Positions 42,925 through 51,815 of a stretch of 64,000 bases of DNA are shown here, piece after piece. How positions within the stretch are numbered: position 1 is the stretch's first letter; each line of letters begins with the position of its first letter. A model generated the notes under the pieces. That model was given only the letters and a program-made list of their open reading frames with translations, made no database searches and was not told the origin of the DNA. This DNA is from Nocardia albiluteola. GTDB taxonomy: Bacteria; Actinomycetota; Actinomycetes; Mycobacteriales; Mycobacteriaceae. The position numbers were made by a program, and so were the translations under genes. The stretch covers positions 124,001 to 188,000 of the forward strand of contig NZ_JAHKNI010000014.1 in NCBI RefSeq assembly GCF_018860155.1, read 5' to 3'.

Positions 42925-43395
42925 ATGGGCCGGACCGACTACTACAACGATCCGAAAGCACCCGACGCCAACAGCATCAAGGTGGCGGTGAGCGCGGTGG
43001 TCCGAGACTCGCTCGGGCGCATCCTGATGATCCACCGAACCGACAACGGCAAGTATTCAATTCCGGGCGGTGGCTTGGAAATCGGCGAATCTGTAGCCGA
43101 CGCCGTCGTCCGCGAAGTCAAGGAGGAAACGGGGATCGATGTCGAGGTGACGAAGCTGGTCGGTGTCTTCTCCAATCCCGATCACGTCATCGCGTACGAC
43201 GACGGGGAGGTTCGGCAAGAGTTCTCGATCTGCTTCCTCGCAGATCCGCGCGGCGGCGAACTGCGGACCAGTGCAGAGTCGAAAGAAGTCAAATGGGTCG
43301 CGCCCGACGACCTGAACGAGTTGGATATACATCCATCGGTCTGGCTGCGGATCCGGCGCGGCTTGTCAAACGACGGTGAGCCCTACTTCACCTGA
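42925..43395 (+). CDS. NUDIX hydrolase
   Basis: 156 residues, 10 bp after the regulator. The Nudix box is complete: GGLEIGESVADAVVREVKEETGI (G-x5-E-x7-REVKEExG) at ~48-70. These enzymes hydrolyse nucleoside diphosphate-linked compounds. In pSAM2-type elements a Nudix protein (Pif) gives immunity against redundant transfer, so a similar role is possible, but this is family knowledge only. It overlaps the convergent HD gene by 8 bp. Confidence 0.8.
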   Translation: MGRTDYYNDPKAPDANSIKVAVSAVVRDSLGRILMIHRTDNGKYSIPGGGLEIGESVADAVVREVKEETGIDVEVTKLVGVFSNPDHVIAYDDGEVRQEFSICFLADPRGGELRTSAESKEVKWVAPDDLNELDIHPSVWLRIRRGLSNDGEPYFT

Positions 43396-43921
43396 AGACA
43401 ACCAGTGATTCCGTCCGGCGGATAGCTTCGGCCAACTCCGGCTCTGCTTCTCGAACAGACTGCGTCACAACATGGTCCCGGCCGTATCGGCGTTCGACGT
43501 CCACGATCCGCGACTCCAGATCTGTGCGCTCCCCTGTCGCAGTCGTCGTCATGTCAGCCCACCACAGGGCATCACGCAATGGCGTCCGCTCGTCCGTCCA
43601 TTCCAAGGGGATTTCACGATGGCGGGCCTCTACATGTGCGCACGAGTGGTTCGCAACGAGCGCGCAAAGCCGTTCGACCACACCTATATCGCGCAGGAAG
43701 GTCGCGCCGTCGACCGGATGGAAGCCAGTCTTCACCAAGTCGGGTGCGTAGCCGACATCGTGGAGCCAGGCCGCGGCTACAAGCATGTCCCCGTCGTCGA
43801 CGAATCCCGCCGCCGCGGCGGCTTGTTCGGCGACGCCTTGTACGTGCTTCCAGCGTTTCGGCAGGCGCCGCAGCTGGTCATGAGCGACGCCTTCGGCCCA
43901 CCGACGAAGCTCCTCGTTCAT
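43388..43921 (-). CDS. HD-domain phosphohydrolase-like protein
   Basis: 177 residues (ATG at 43921; upstream in-frame starts exist). Classic HD pattern: first His in RWKHVQGVAEQ, then AAWLHDVGYAPD (HD pair, ~62-63), followed by GFHPVDGA and LVANHSCAHVEAR, then DALWWADM. Such proteins hydrolyse nucleotides or phospho-compounds. Convergent with the NUDIX gene and next to the integrase, it belongs to the recurrent DUF5919-NUDIX-HD cassette of actinobacterial integrative elements. Confidence 0.75.
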   Translation of the reverse strand: MNEELRRWAEGVAHDQLRRLPKRWKHVQGVAEQAAAAAGFVDDGDMLVAAAWLHDVGYAPDLVKTGFHPVDGATFLRDIGVVERLCALVANHSCAHVEARHREIPLEWTDERTPLRDALWWADMTTTATGERTDLESRIVDVERRYGRDHVVTQSVREAEPELAEAIRRTESLVVFR

Positions 43922-44126
43922 ACCGTCAACGGTATCCAACTTCCCGGAAGCCGGACGACCGGTCACCGTGTTTGTCCGCGCAAGCTCGCTGAGTGCTCAT
44001 TGTCGGCGCATACGATGTGCACGTGCCCCGAGTTCGTCGGGCACGCTCTCGGCAGTGGCCGTCTTCGCCTATCTCGAACCGCCACCGACGCCGATCGAGC
44101 GCCGACAACCGCAGAGGAGTCGAGAC

Positions 44127-45218
44127 ATGGGGTGGGCAGAGAAGCTGCCGAGCGGCCGGTATCGAGCGGTGTACCGCGATGCGGACGGCCGCAAGCGGAG
44201 TGCCGGCATCTTCACCACAAAGGAGATTGCCCGGCGCAAAGCCACCGCCAGGGAAGACTCGGAGCGCGAGAACCCGGCCCGCCCCACGCCTGTTATGACG
44301 TGGGGCGAGTGGCTACCACGATGGACGAAACAGCGCACTGTCGAAGAAGGAACCCTCTCGATCGACACACGACGCATCAACAAGCATCTGGTACCCCGCT
44401 GGGGCTCAGTGCTTCTCACCGACATCACCCAGCCCGACGTGCAGGAGTGGGTTGCCAGTTTGCCGATGGCGCCCACGACCGTGGATAAGTGCTATCGACT
44501 GCTCAGCGGTTCGATGAAGGCGGCACGGAAGGCCAATCTGATCCACGAGAACCCCTGCGTCGACATCAAGCTGCCGAAGCCCGGCCCCAGCCCGGAACGG
44601 CACCTCGAGGACGAGGAGTTCGCCGCGCTGCGCGACCCCCTCGACACCTTCGATCAGTTGGTGGTCGACGTACTCGTCGGCACAGGTATGCGAATGGGTG
44701 AGGCGCAGGGCCTCCACAAGGAACATATCGACCTGAAGCGCAAGGTGATCAGCGTCGAGTGGGCCTGGGACAAAGAGGCCCGGCGGTTGAAGGCGCCGAA
44801 AGACACCGAGCGGCGAAGCATACCCATCGGCGAGACGTTGACCGCCGCCCTCGCGGCAGTGATCAAACGCAACGGTCTCGGCGAACCTGCGCCGGTTCGG
44901 TACGTGGCCGGCCGATCTGTCCGGAGCGGACTACTGCTGGCCCATACCGACGGACGGCCATTCGATCAGGACAACTTCGCGAAACGGTTCCAGGCCGCAC
45001 TTCGGGTCGCATGGGTCGGCGAAGGCGAAGACCGGCGGCGGCTGGGCAAGGTTCGCCCCCACGATCTGCGCCACACCTACGCGGGCCGCCTCGTCCGCGC
45101 CGGTGTCCCGCTGCAGCAGGTTCAGAAGCTCCTCGGACATGCCTCGATCCGGACGACACAGCGCTACGCGAGCCTCGCAGACAGCCAGTGGGAGAACGTC
45201 CGGAGCATCCTCGGTTGA
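44127..45218 (+). CDS. int: Tyrosine recombinase (site-specific integrase) of the tRNA-Val element
   Basis: 363 residues; the ATG at 44127 has GAGGAG 8 nt upstream. N-terminal AP2-like/arm-binding region (SGRYRAVYRDADGRKRSAG), SAM-like core-binding domain (~60-160), then the catalytic domain with the first Arg in GTGMRMGEAQGL, HDLRHT at ~312-317 and the Tyr in TTQRYASL at ~346. It ends 75 bp from the tRNA-Val attachment site. It should catalyse integration into the 3' half of tRNA-Val, and excision with the excisionase-like protein. Confidence 0.92.
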   Translation: MGWAEKLPSGRYRAVYRDADGRKRSAGIFTTKEIARRKATAREDSERENPARPTPVMTWGEWLPRWTKQRTVEEGTLSIDTRRINKHLVPRWGSVLLTDITQPDVQEWVASLPMAPTTVDKCYRLLSGSMKAARKANLIHENPCVDIKLPKPGPSPERHLEDEEFAALRDPLDTFDQLVVDVLVGTGMRMGEAQGLHKEHIDLKRKVISVEWAWDKEARRLKAPKDTERRSIPIGETLTAALAAVIKRNGLGEPAPVRYVAGRSVRSGLLLAHTDGRPFDQDNFAKRFQAALRVAWVGEGEDRRRLGKVRPHDLRHTYAGRLVRAGVPLQQVQKLLGHASIRTTQRYASLADSQWENVRSILG

Positions 45219-45224
45219 ACCGTG

Positions 45225-45261
45225 TGCCCCATGAATGCCCCACGCATTCGATCGTGGGGCA
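45225..45261. repeat. Integrase arm-type sites, right (TGCCCCA copies)
   Basis: TGCCCCA occurs at 45225-45231, TGCCCCAC at 45236-45243, and the inverted GTGGGGCA at 45254-45261, just inside the right attachment site. With three direct copies at the left end these are likely integrase arm-binding sites. Confidence 0.5.
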
Positions 45262-45292
45262 ACCTACAGGCCATCTGACCTGCATGAACAAA

Positions 45293-45342
45293 GTGGGCGC
45301 AGAGGGGTTCGAACCCCCGACCGCTGGTGTGTAAAACCAGAG
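45293..45342. repeat. Right attachment site (50-bp direct repeat within tRNA-Val)
   Basis: Identical to 25039-25088. It covers the 3' half of the intact tRNA-Val gene, so integration restores a working tRNA at this end. The 5' tRNA part (45343-45365) is chromosomal. Confidence 0.9.
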
Positions 45343-45365
45343 CTCTACCGCTGAGCTATACGCCC
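45294..45365 (-). tRNA. tRNA-Val (anticodon TAC)
   Basis: A 72-nt minus-strand tRNA: acceptor GGGCGTA pairs with TGCGCCC, D-arm AGCTCAGCGGTAGAGCT, anticodon stem CTGGT/ACCAG around loop TTTACAC (anticodon TAC), and T-arm with GTTCGAA. The final discriminator is A and CCA is not encoded. It is the attachment target of the integrative element. Confidence 0.95.
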
Positions 45366-45418
45366 GGGGCCCCGCCGGGAGGCGGAGCGGGTGGTGCGGC
45401 CTCGTCACGAGGCGCGGT

Positions 45419-45883
45419 CTAAGAATCTAACGCAGCGAGCGCTTTCTCCCAAGCCGCCTGGTCACGGGGTTCGCCGGGGCCGTTCATCTCGGCGAAACGG
45501 ATGATTCCGTCCTTGTCCACGACGAAGGTTCCGCGGTTGGCGAAGCCGGTTTTGTCGTTGAAGACGCCGTAGGTTTGGGCGATGGCGCCGTGGGGCCAGA
45601 AGTCGGACAGGAGCGGGAAGGTGTAGCCCTGTTCGGAGGCCCAGATCTTGTGGGTGGGGGGCGGGCCGACCGAGACCGCGAGGATCTCGGCGTTGTCGTT
45701 CTGGAACTTGGGCAGCTCGTCACGTACCTTGCACAGCTCGCCCTGGCAGATGCCGGTGAAGGCGAGCGGGTAGAACACGACCAGGACGTTCTTGTGCCCG
45801 CGGTAGTCGGACAGGCGCACTTCCTGGTTGTTCTGATCCTTGAGCGTGAAATCCGGTGCGACCGTACCCACTTCGAGCGGCAT
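45419..45883 (-). CDS. ahpE: One-cysteine peroxiredoxin AhpE
   Basis: 154 residues from an ATG with AGGAGG 8 nt upstream, the same length as the M. tuberculosis AhpE. Thioredoxin-like fold with the peroxidatic Cys in the motif FYPLAFTGICQGELC (~45), followed by VSVGPPPTHKIWA and LLSDFWPHGAIAQ. It reduces hydroperoxides and peroxynitrite in the cytoplasm, recycled by mycothiol-linked systems. It is the first gene of the core block on the right of the integrative element. Confidence 0.9.
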   Translation of the reverse strand: MPLEVGTVAPDFTLKDQNNQEVRLSDYRGHKNVLVVFYPLAFTGICQGELCKVRDELPKFQNDNAEILAVSVGPPPTHKIWASEQGYTFPLLSDFWPHGAIAQTYGVFNDKTGFANRGTFVVDKDGIIRFAEMNGPGEPRDQAAWEKALAALDS

Positions 45884-46070
45884 GCGCGAACCTCCTGTCC
45901 GTGTCGGTGTGCGGCGCGACAGGTTCGCGCCGCACACCGACCTCCGCTGAATCTGATGCATACTCCGCCGCGGTCGCCGGGAGGCGATGGTCCGTGTGGC
46001 CATCGGTCCCACCGCGATCCGGCGGCGACGGTTTCGCCGGCAGCGGGCGCTGCGGCGAAACCATGATCGC

Positions 46071-46493
46071 TCAGCGCTGTTTGGACGGAGTTTTGGGCTG
46101 CGTCAGTTTGGTTCCGGTCCAGGTCCCCAAGCTGACCGGCGTCGTCGAGGTCAACCCCGCCGGCGTCGCGGACTCTGTGATCTCGCTGGGGTCGACATGC
46201 CCCGACTGCCCGGTCTTGGGTGTGAGCACCCAGACCACACCGTCGTCGGCGAGCGGGGTAATGACGTTCAGCAGCTCATCGACCAGGTCGCCGTCGCCGT
46301 CCCGCCACCACAGCAGCACGACGTCGACCACCTCGTCGGTGTCCTCGTCGAGCAGCTCGGACCCGATGGCCTCCTCGACCTCGGCCCGCAGGGCATCGTC
46401 CGTGTCATCATCCCAACCCAGCTCCTGAACCACCATGTCGTGCGAGATGCCAAGCTTCTGAGCGTAGTTTTGCGCGTCCGCCGCGGCGACCAC
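46071..46493 (-). CDS. DUF3052-family conserved protein
   Basis: 140 residues from a GTG that has GAGGAG 9 nt upstream. Its sequence closely follows the mycobacterial Rv2239c type: YAQKLGISHDMVVQELGWD, then LLDEDTDEVVDVVLLWW, ADDGVVWVLTPKTG and a C-terminal LTQPKTPSKQR. Acidic, soluble, function unknown. The order ahpE - DUF3052 - lipoprotein - aceE is conserved with mycobacteria. Confidence 0.8.
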   Translation of the reverse strand: MVAAADAQNYAQKLGISHDMVVQELGWDDDTDDALRAEVEEAIGSELLDEDTDEVVDVVLLWWRDGDGDLVDELLNVITPLADDGVVWVLTPKTGQSGHVDPSEITESATPAGLTSTTPVSLGTWTGTKLTQPKTPSKQR

Positions 46494-46609
46494 GGTGGTG
46501 TCCTCCTCAACTCCAGACAATAGGTAGTTGCAAGCGAACATGGTCCAGCGCCACAACGCAAGCCGATCGGGCCAAATTCTCCACGAAATGTCCCAGTCGC
46601 ACTCGAGAA

Positions 46610-47167
46610 CTAGTGCGACGGACAGGCCAGCCGCGCGGCGTTGAGCGCGTCGTTTACCCGTTTGCTGGCGTCGTTGAGCGGCCCGACCGGCGCGGTGTAA
46701 TTCATCTTCCGCGATTCGTCCGCCAGGGCGCGCGCCGCGGTGATGTAGTCGCCGAACTTGTGCGCCAGATCCGGCGGCAGGTCGCTGCCGGCGCTGTTCA
46801 CCCGGCCCTGCACCGCGTTGGCGGCGTCGGTCAGGGTCTGCACGGCCAGATCGCGCTTGGCGTCCTGATCCGGCGCGTTCGCGTCGTGCGCGTCGACGAA
46901 CTCGTTGTACTTGGTGACCGCGACGCTGGTCGTCCCGCGGAACGGAGTGCAGTTGTCGCTCACGGCCTTCGCCTCCGCGGCCGCCTTCCGCGAGGAGGTG
47001 GCCGCCGCGGAGGAGGAGGACATCTCCGTGCGGTACGCGGCGGCATCGGCCTGGTTCACGGTAGCGGTACCGTGGATGGAGCTGGAACAGCCGGCTACGA
47101 CCAGTCCCGTGCCGACCGCCACGATCGCGCACACCATTCCGAACCCGTGTGGGTTCAGCAGCTTCAT
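46610..47167 (-). CDS. Putative lipoprotein
   Basis: 185 residues. N-terminal signal (MKLLNPHGFGMVCAIVAVGT) with the lipobox VVAGC at ~22-26, so Cys26 would be lipidated and the protein held on the outer face of the membrane. A Ser/Ala-rich linker follows, then a helical domain with two Cys residues (DNCTPFRG; final RLACPSH). Family not recognised beyond its position matching Rv2240c in mycobacteria. Divergent from aceE. Confidence 0.7.
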   Translation of the reverse strand: MKLLNPHGFGMVCAIVAVGTGLVVAGCSSSIHGTATVNQADAAAYRTEMSSSSAAATSSRKAAAEAKAVSDNCTPFRGTTSVAVTKYNEFVDAHDANAPDQDAKRDLAVQTLTDAANAVQGRVNSAGSDLPPDLAHKFGDYITAARALADESRKMNYTAPVGPLNDASKRVNDALNAARLACPSH

Positions 47168-47413
47168 CGTCGTCTTCCCCGCTTCTCGACCTCGACTATG
47201 TCCGATTCATTGTGTCCGATGGCACGTTTCGGTTCCATCTGTTGCCTCGTGCACGGTACTGGATTTGTGACTGACATGATGACCTGGGACGCATCATCGA
47301 CAAGGATGTGAGATGCGCCCCACCCGTTCGCGTCGGGTAGCCGCGCCCATCGGCACGGCTACCCAGGGTTCAGAGCCATCAGCTTGTCCACCCCTGTACG
47401 AGGAGCATTGATT

Positions 47414-50287
47414 TTGACAGACCTGCTGCACCCGATGTCGTCGTCGAATTCCGCATCGCAGTCGAGTGCCGACGGCCCCGCCGCGGCCCCCGCCGCGCGC
47501 GTGCGCGTGATCCGCGAGGGGGTGGCATCGTACCTACCCGATATCGACCCGGACGAGACCAGCGAATGGCTCGAATCCTTCGATGAGATGCTCGACCGGG
47601 AGGGCCCGGGCCGCGCGCGCTACCTGGTGCTGCGGCTACTCGAGCGCGCCGGTGAGCGTCATGTCGCGATTCCCGCGCTGACCTCGACCGACTACGTCAA
47701 CACGATCCCCACCGAGAACGAGCCGTGGTTCCCCGGCGACGAGGAGGTCGAGCGCCGCTACCGCGCCTGGATCCGCTGGAACGCCGCGATCATGGTGCAT
47801 CGCGCGCAGCGCCCGGGTATCGGTGTGGGCGGCCATATTTCGACCTACGCGTCGTCCTCGGCGCTGTACGAGGTCGGCTTCAACCACTTCTTCCGTGGCA
47901 AGAATCATCCCGGCGGCGGTGACCAGGTCTACATGCAGGGCCACGCCTCCCCCGGTATGTATGCGCGCGCGTTCCTCGAGGGCCGCCTGAGCACCGATCA
48001 GCTCGACGGCTTCCGGCAGGAGTACAGCCACGGTGGCCCTGGCCGCGGCCTGTCCTCGTATCCGCACCCACGCCTGATGCCGGACTTCTGGGAATTCCCC
48101 ACGGTGTCCATGGGTCTGGGCCCGATGAACGCCATCTACCAGGCCCGGTTCAACCACTACCTGCAGGATCGCGGCATCAAGGACACCTCCGATCAGCACG
48201 TGTGGGCGTTCCTGGGCGACGGCGAGATGGACGAGCCCGAATCGCGCGGCCTGATCCAGGTCGCCGCCAACGAGGGCCTGGACAATCTCACCTTCGTGAT
48301 CAACTGCAACCTGCAGCGCCTGGACGGACCGGTGCGCGGCAACGGCAAGATCATCCAGGAGCTGGAGTCGTTCTTCCGCGGTGCCGGCTGGAACGTCATC
48401 AAGGTCGTCTGGGGCCGCGAGTGGGACGCGCTGCTGGGCGCGGACCGCGACGGCGCGCTGGTGAACCTGATGAACTCCACCCCCGACGGCGACTACCAGA
48501 CCTACAAGGCCAACGACGGTGCCTACGTCCGCGAGCACTTCTTCGGCCGTGACCCGCGCACCAAGGAATTGGTGAATGGCCTGACCGACGACGAGATCTG
48601 GAACCTCAAGCGCGGCGGCCACGACTACCGCAAGATCTACGCGGCGTACGCGGCGGCGCTGGCGCACAAGGGCCAGCCGACGGTGATCCTGGCCAAGACC
48701 ATCAAGGGCTACGGCCTGGGCAAGCACTTCGAGGCGCGCAACGCCACGCATCAGATGAAGAAGATGACGCTGGACGACCTCAAGGCCTTCCGCGACCTCC
48801 AGCGCATCCCGATCACCGATGCCGAACTCGAGGCGAACCCCTACCTGCCGCCGTACTACCACCCCGGCATGGACTCCCCGGAGATCCAGTACATGCTGGG
48901 GCGGCGCCAGGCCCTGGGCGGCTTCCTGCCCGAGCGGCGCACCGCGGCCAAGCCGCTGCAACTACCCGGCGACGAACCCTATCGCGGGGTGCGCAAGGGC
49001 TCGGGCAAGCAGAACGTCGCCACCACGATGGCGTTCGTGCGCCTGATGAAGGAGTTGTTGCGGGACAAGGAGATCGGCAAGCGGATCGTGCCGATCATTC
49101 CCGACGAGGCCCGCACGTTCGGCATGGATTCGTGGTTCCCCTCGCTGAAGATCTACAACCGCAACGGGCAGCTGTACACCTCGGTCGACGCGGAACTGAT
49201 GCTCGCCTACAAGGAGAGCTCGATCGGTCAGATTTTGCACGAGGGCATCAACGAGGCCGGTTCGACCGCGTCGTACACCGCGGCGGGCACCTCGTACGCC
49301 ACCCACGGCGAGCCGATGATCCCGCTGTACATCTTCTATTCGATGTTCGGCTTCCAGCGCACCGGCGACGGCCTGTGGGCCGCGGCCGATCAGCTGGCGC
49401 GCGGTTTCATCCTCGGTGCCACCGCCGGGCGCACCACGCTGACCGGTGAGGGCCTGCAGCACAACGACGGTCATTCGCTGCTGCTGGCCTCCACGAATCC
49501 GGCGATAGTGGCCTACGATCCGGCGTTCGCGTTCGAGATCGCCCACATCGTGCGCGACGGCCTGCGCCGCATGTACGGCGGCGGGCAGCCCGCACCGGAG
49601 ACGACGGTGCTGCCGGGCACGCATCTGCAGCGACAGCACGACGAGTTCGGCGGCGAGAACGTCAGCTACTACATCACCCTGTACAACGAGCCCTACCCGC
49701 AGCCCGCGGAGCCGGACGACATCGATATCGAGGGTCTGCTCAAGGGTCTGTACCTGTACAAGCGTGGCGGTGCGGGAGCGGTCCGCGCGCAGATCCTCGT
49801 CTCGGGCGTCACGGTGCCCGACGGTCTGCGCGCACAGGAGCTGCTGGCCGCGGACTGGGGTGTGCAGGCCGATGTCTGGTCGGTGACCTCCTGGAGCGAG
49901 CTGCGCCGCGAGGCCCTGGCCAAGGAGATTGCGGCGCTGCACCATCCGGGCGCCGATCCGGGTGTCCCGTATGTGACCCAGGCGCTGTCGCAGGCCCAGG
50001 GCCCGGTCGTGGCCGCCTCGGACTGGATGCGCGCGGTTCAGGACCAGATCCGCAAGTGGGTACCGGGTGATTACACCACCCTCGGCACCGACGGCTTCGG
50101 CTTCTCCGATACCCGTCCGGCCGCACGGCGGGTGTTCAACGTCGACGCCCACTCGATCACGGTCGCTGCGCTGGCCGCCCTGGGCCGCACCGGGGCGATC
50201 GATGCGTCCAAGGCGGTCGAGGCCGCGGCGAAGTACCGCATCGACGACGTCAACGCCGCCGAGCAGGCCACCGTCACCGACGAGTAG
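47414..50287 (+). CDS. aceE: Pyruvate dehydrogenase E1 component (homodimeric)
   Basis: 957 residues if started at the TTG at 47414, which has AGGAG 8 nt upstream; an ATG at 47435 is the alternative. Strong similarity to mycobacterial AceE throughout: ThDP-binding FLGDGEMDEPESRG with the following NLTFVINCNLQRLDGPVRGN, and later FGMDSWFPSLKIYN and LTGEGLQHNDGHSLLL. It decarboxylates pyruvate and passes the acetyl group to E2, supplying acetyl-CoA for lipid synthesis. A strong terminator follows at 50306-50348. Confidence 0.95.
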   Translation: MTDLLHPMSSSNSASQSSADGPAAAPAARVRVIREGVASYLPDIDPDETSEWLESFDEMLDREGPGRARYLVLRLLERAGERHVAIPALTSTDYVNTIPTENEPWFPGDEEVERRYRAWIRWNAAIMVHRAQRPGIGVGGHISTYASSSALYEVGFNHFFRGKNHPGGGDQVYMQGHASPGMYARAFLEGRLSTDQLDGFRQEYSHGGPGRGLSSYPHPRLMPDFWEFPTVSMGLGPMNAIYQARFNHYLQDRGIKDTSDQHVWAFLGDGEMDEPESRGLIQVAANEGLDNLTFVINCNLQRLDGPVRGNGKIIQELESFFRGAGWNVIKVVWGREWDALLGADRDGALVNLMNSTPDGDYQTYKANDGAYVREHFFGRDPRTKELVNGLTDDEIWNLKRGGHDYRKIYAAYAAALAHKGQPTVILAKTIKGYGLGKHFEARNATHQMKKMTLDDLKAFRDLQRIPITDAELEANPYLPPYYHPGMDSPEIQYMLGRRQALGGFLPERRTAAKPLQLPGDEPYRGVRKGSGKQNVATTMAFVRLMKELLRDKEIGKRIVPIIPDEARTFGMDSWFPSLKIYNRNGQLYTSVDAELMLAYKESSIGQILHEGINEAGSTASYTAAGTSYATHGEPMIPLYIFYSMFGFQRTGDGLWAAADQLARGFILGATAGRTTLTGEGLQHNDGHSLLLASTNPAIVAYDPAFAFEIAHIVRDGLRRMYGGGQPAPETTVLPGTHLQRQHDEFGGENVSYYITLYNEPYPQPAEPDDIDIEGLLKGLYLYKRGGAGAVRAQILVSGVTVPDGLRAQELLAADWGVQADVWSVTSWSELRREALAKEIAALHHPGADPGVPYVTQALSQAQGPVVAASDWMRAVQDQIRKWVPGDYTTLGTDGFGFSDTRPAARRVFNVDAHSITVAALAALGRTGAIDASKAVEAAAKYRIDDVNAAEQATVTDE

Positions 50288-50305
50288 GCCGTCCGAGTAA
50301 CCGAC

Positions 50306-50348
50306 ACGGGGCCCCGTGCACGGAGATTCCTCCGGCACGGGGCCCCGT
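50306..50348 (+). terminator. Intrinsic terminator after aceE
   Basis: A 14-bp perfect stem (ACGGGGCCCCGTGC, 50306-50319, with 50335-50348) encloses an inner CGGAG/CTCCG stem with a short loop and is followed by TTTCG. It separates aceE from the mabR-like regulator and the FAS-II genes. Confidence 0.8.
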
Positions 50349-50409
50349 TTCGCCCGATCGCCGGGCGATTCCGGCCGCGACACGGACCGGGGAAACCCCG
50401 GGGCCGTGC

Positions 50410-51777
50410 ATGAGCCGGGCGCGCACGGGGGAATATGGAGCCGTGGATCGTAAACCGCCGAGACCGCGCCGGATCTCCGACTCCGGCACCAGCACCTCGC
50501 ACGAGGTGTACCTGCCGACCGGCGCGCTCTCCCCCAACCGGCAGACCCGCGACCCGCTGCCGGACACACTGCTCAAGCGGGTGAAGCAGTTCTCCGGCCG
50601 GCTCTCCACCGAGGCCGTGGCGTCGATGGAGGACCGGCTGCCGTTCTTCGGCAGCCTGGATGCCGCCCAGCGCGCCGGGGTGCAGATGCTGGTGCAGACC
50701 GCGGTGGTCAACTTCCTGGAGTGGCTGCAGGATCCCGAGAGCGACATCCGGTTCAGCCTGGACGCGTTCCAGGTGATCCCGCAGGATCTGGCCCGGCGCC
50801 TGACGCTGCGCCAGACCGTCGACATGGTCCGGGTGGCCATGGAGTTCTTCGAGCAGTGGCTGCCCGCGCTCGCACGCAACGACCGCCAGCTGGTGGCCCT
50901 GACCGAGGCGGTGCTGCGGTACGGGCGGGAGCTGGGTTTCGCGGCGGCCTCGGTGTACGCCAGCGCCGCCGAATCCCGCGGCGCCTGGGACACCCGCCTC
51001 GAGGCCCTGGTGGTGGACGCGGTAGTGCGCGGCGACACCGGCCCGGAGATGCTCTCGCGTGCGGCGACGCTGAACTGGGATGCCACCGCCCCGGCGACGG
51101 TGCTGGTCGGTACGCCCCCGCGGGATCAGGTGGCCGTGGTCGGTTCGGTGCACACCACCGCCGCCCGGCACGGTCGCGCGGCCCTGGCCGTGGTGCAGGG
51201 CTCGCGGCTGGTCATGGTGGTCAGCGGCAATCTGGGTGATCCCTCCTATCCCTCCCCCTTCCTCATCGATCTGCTGGCCGAGGCCTTCTCCGACGGCCCG
51301 GTGGTGATCGGCCCGACCACCCGCACCCTGTCCGCGGCGCACGTCAGCGCGGTGGAGGCGATGGCGGGAATGGAGGCCGTGGTGGGCTGGCGCGCGGCGC
51401 CGCGACCGGTGCACGCATCGGAATTGCTGCCCGAGCGAGCATTGCTCGGCGATCGGGCTGCGGTCGAGGCTCTGAACGAGTATCTTGTGCTACCGTTGGC
51501 CGCCGCCGGGTCGGCCCTGTCGGACACCCTCGACGCCTATCTGGACTGTGGTGGAGCTGTCGAGACTTGCGCCCGGCAGCTGTTCGTTCATCCAAATACG
51601 GTCCGCTATCGCCTCAAGCGAATCGCGGAGGTTACGGGCCGGGATCCGATGAATCCGCGCGACGCGTACGTGCTCCGGATCGCCGCGACCATAGGTCGTC
51701 TGACACGAACTCGTAACGAATCGCCAACTTCAGCCTCAGAAGCCCCTTCCGGCACTCCTCACGAAGATCGGGTGTAA
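50410..51777 (+). CDS. mabR: MabR-type (PucR/CdaR C-terminal HTH) regulator of the FAS-II operon
   Basis: 455 residues (ATG 50410; a GTG at 50443 is possible). Matches mycobacterial Rv2242 over most of its length: LLKRVKQFSGRLSTEAVASM, then NFLEWLQDPESD, a central GAF/GGDEF-like region with VVDAVVRGDTGPE, and a C-terminal PucR-type helix-turn-helix (FVHPNTVRYRLKRIAEVTGRD). In mycobacteria this protein (MabR) binds upstream of fabD and responds to acyl-CoAs. Its expected operator is present at 51819-51839. Confidence 0.85.
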   Translation: MSRARTGEYGAVDRKPPRPRRISDSGTSTSHEVYLPTGALSPNRQTRDPLPDTLLKRVKQFSGRLSTEAVASMEDRLPFFGSLDAAQRAGVQMLVQTAVVNFLEWLQDPESDIRFSLDAFQVIPQDLARRLTLRQTVDMVRVAMEFFEQWLPALARNDRQLVALTEAVLRYGRELGFAAASVYASAAESRGAWDTRLEALVVDAVVRGDTGPEMLSRAATLNWDATAPATVLVGTPPRDQVAVVGSVHTTAARHGRAALAVVQGSRLVMVVSGNLGDPSYPSPFLIDLLAEAFSDGPVVIGPTTRTLSAAHVSAVEAMAGMEAVVGWRAAPRPVHASELLPERALLGDRAAVEALNEYLVLPLAAAGSALSDTLDAYLDCGGAVETCARQLFVHPNTVRYRLKRIAEVTGRDPMNPRDAYVLRIAATIGRLTRTRNESPTSASEAPSGTPHEDRV

Positions 51778-51815
51778 CGCCGGACGGGCGCCGTTCGATC
51801 TCGGTGGTCCACTAG

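Larger units (their letters stand above)
25039..45342. mobile_element. Integrative (conjugative) element at tRNA-Val, about 20.3 kb
   Basis: Bounded by 50-bp direct repeats of tRNA-Val sequence. It encodes a tyrosine integrase at the right end, an excisionase-like HTH protein, a coupling-protein-type ATPase, a replication-relaxation protein, a DUF2637 membrane protein and many small operon genes. Cargo is an HNH nuclease, a winged-helix protein and a STAND-like ATPase. The intact tRNA is rebuilt at the right end. It resembles actinobacterial integrative elements. No canonical relaxase or Rep initiator was recognised, so self-transfer is inferred. Confidence 0.85.

Noticed and set aside
47636..50569. 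Two long minus-strand frames opposite aceE
   Set aside because: They lie entirely over a highly conserved aceE and show no family features; high-GC third-position effects explain them.
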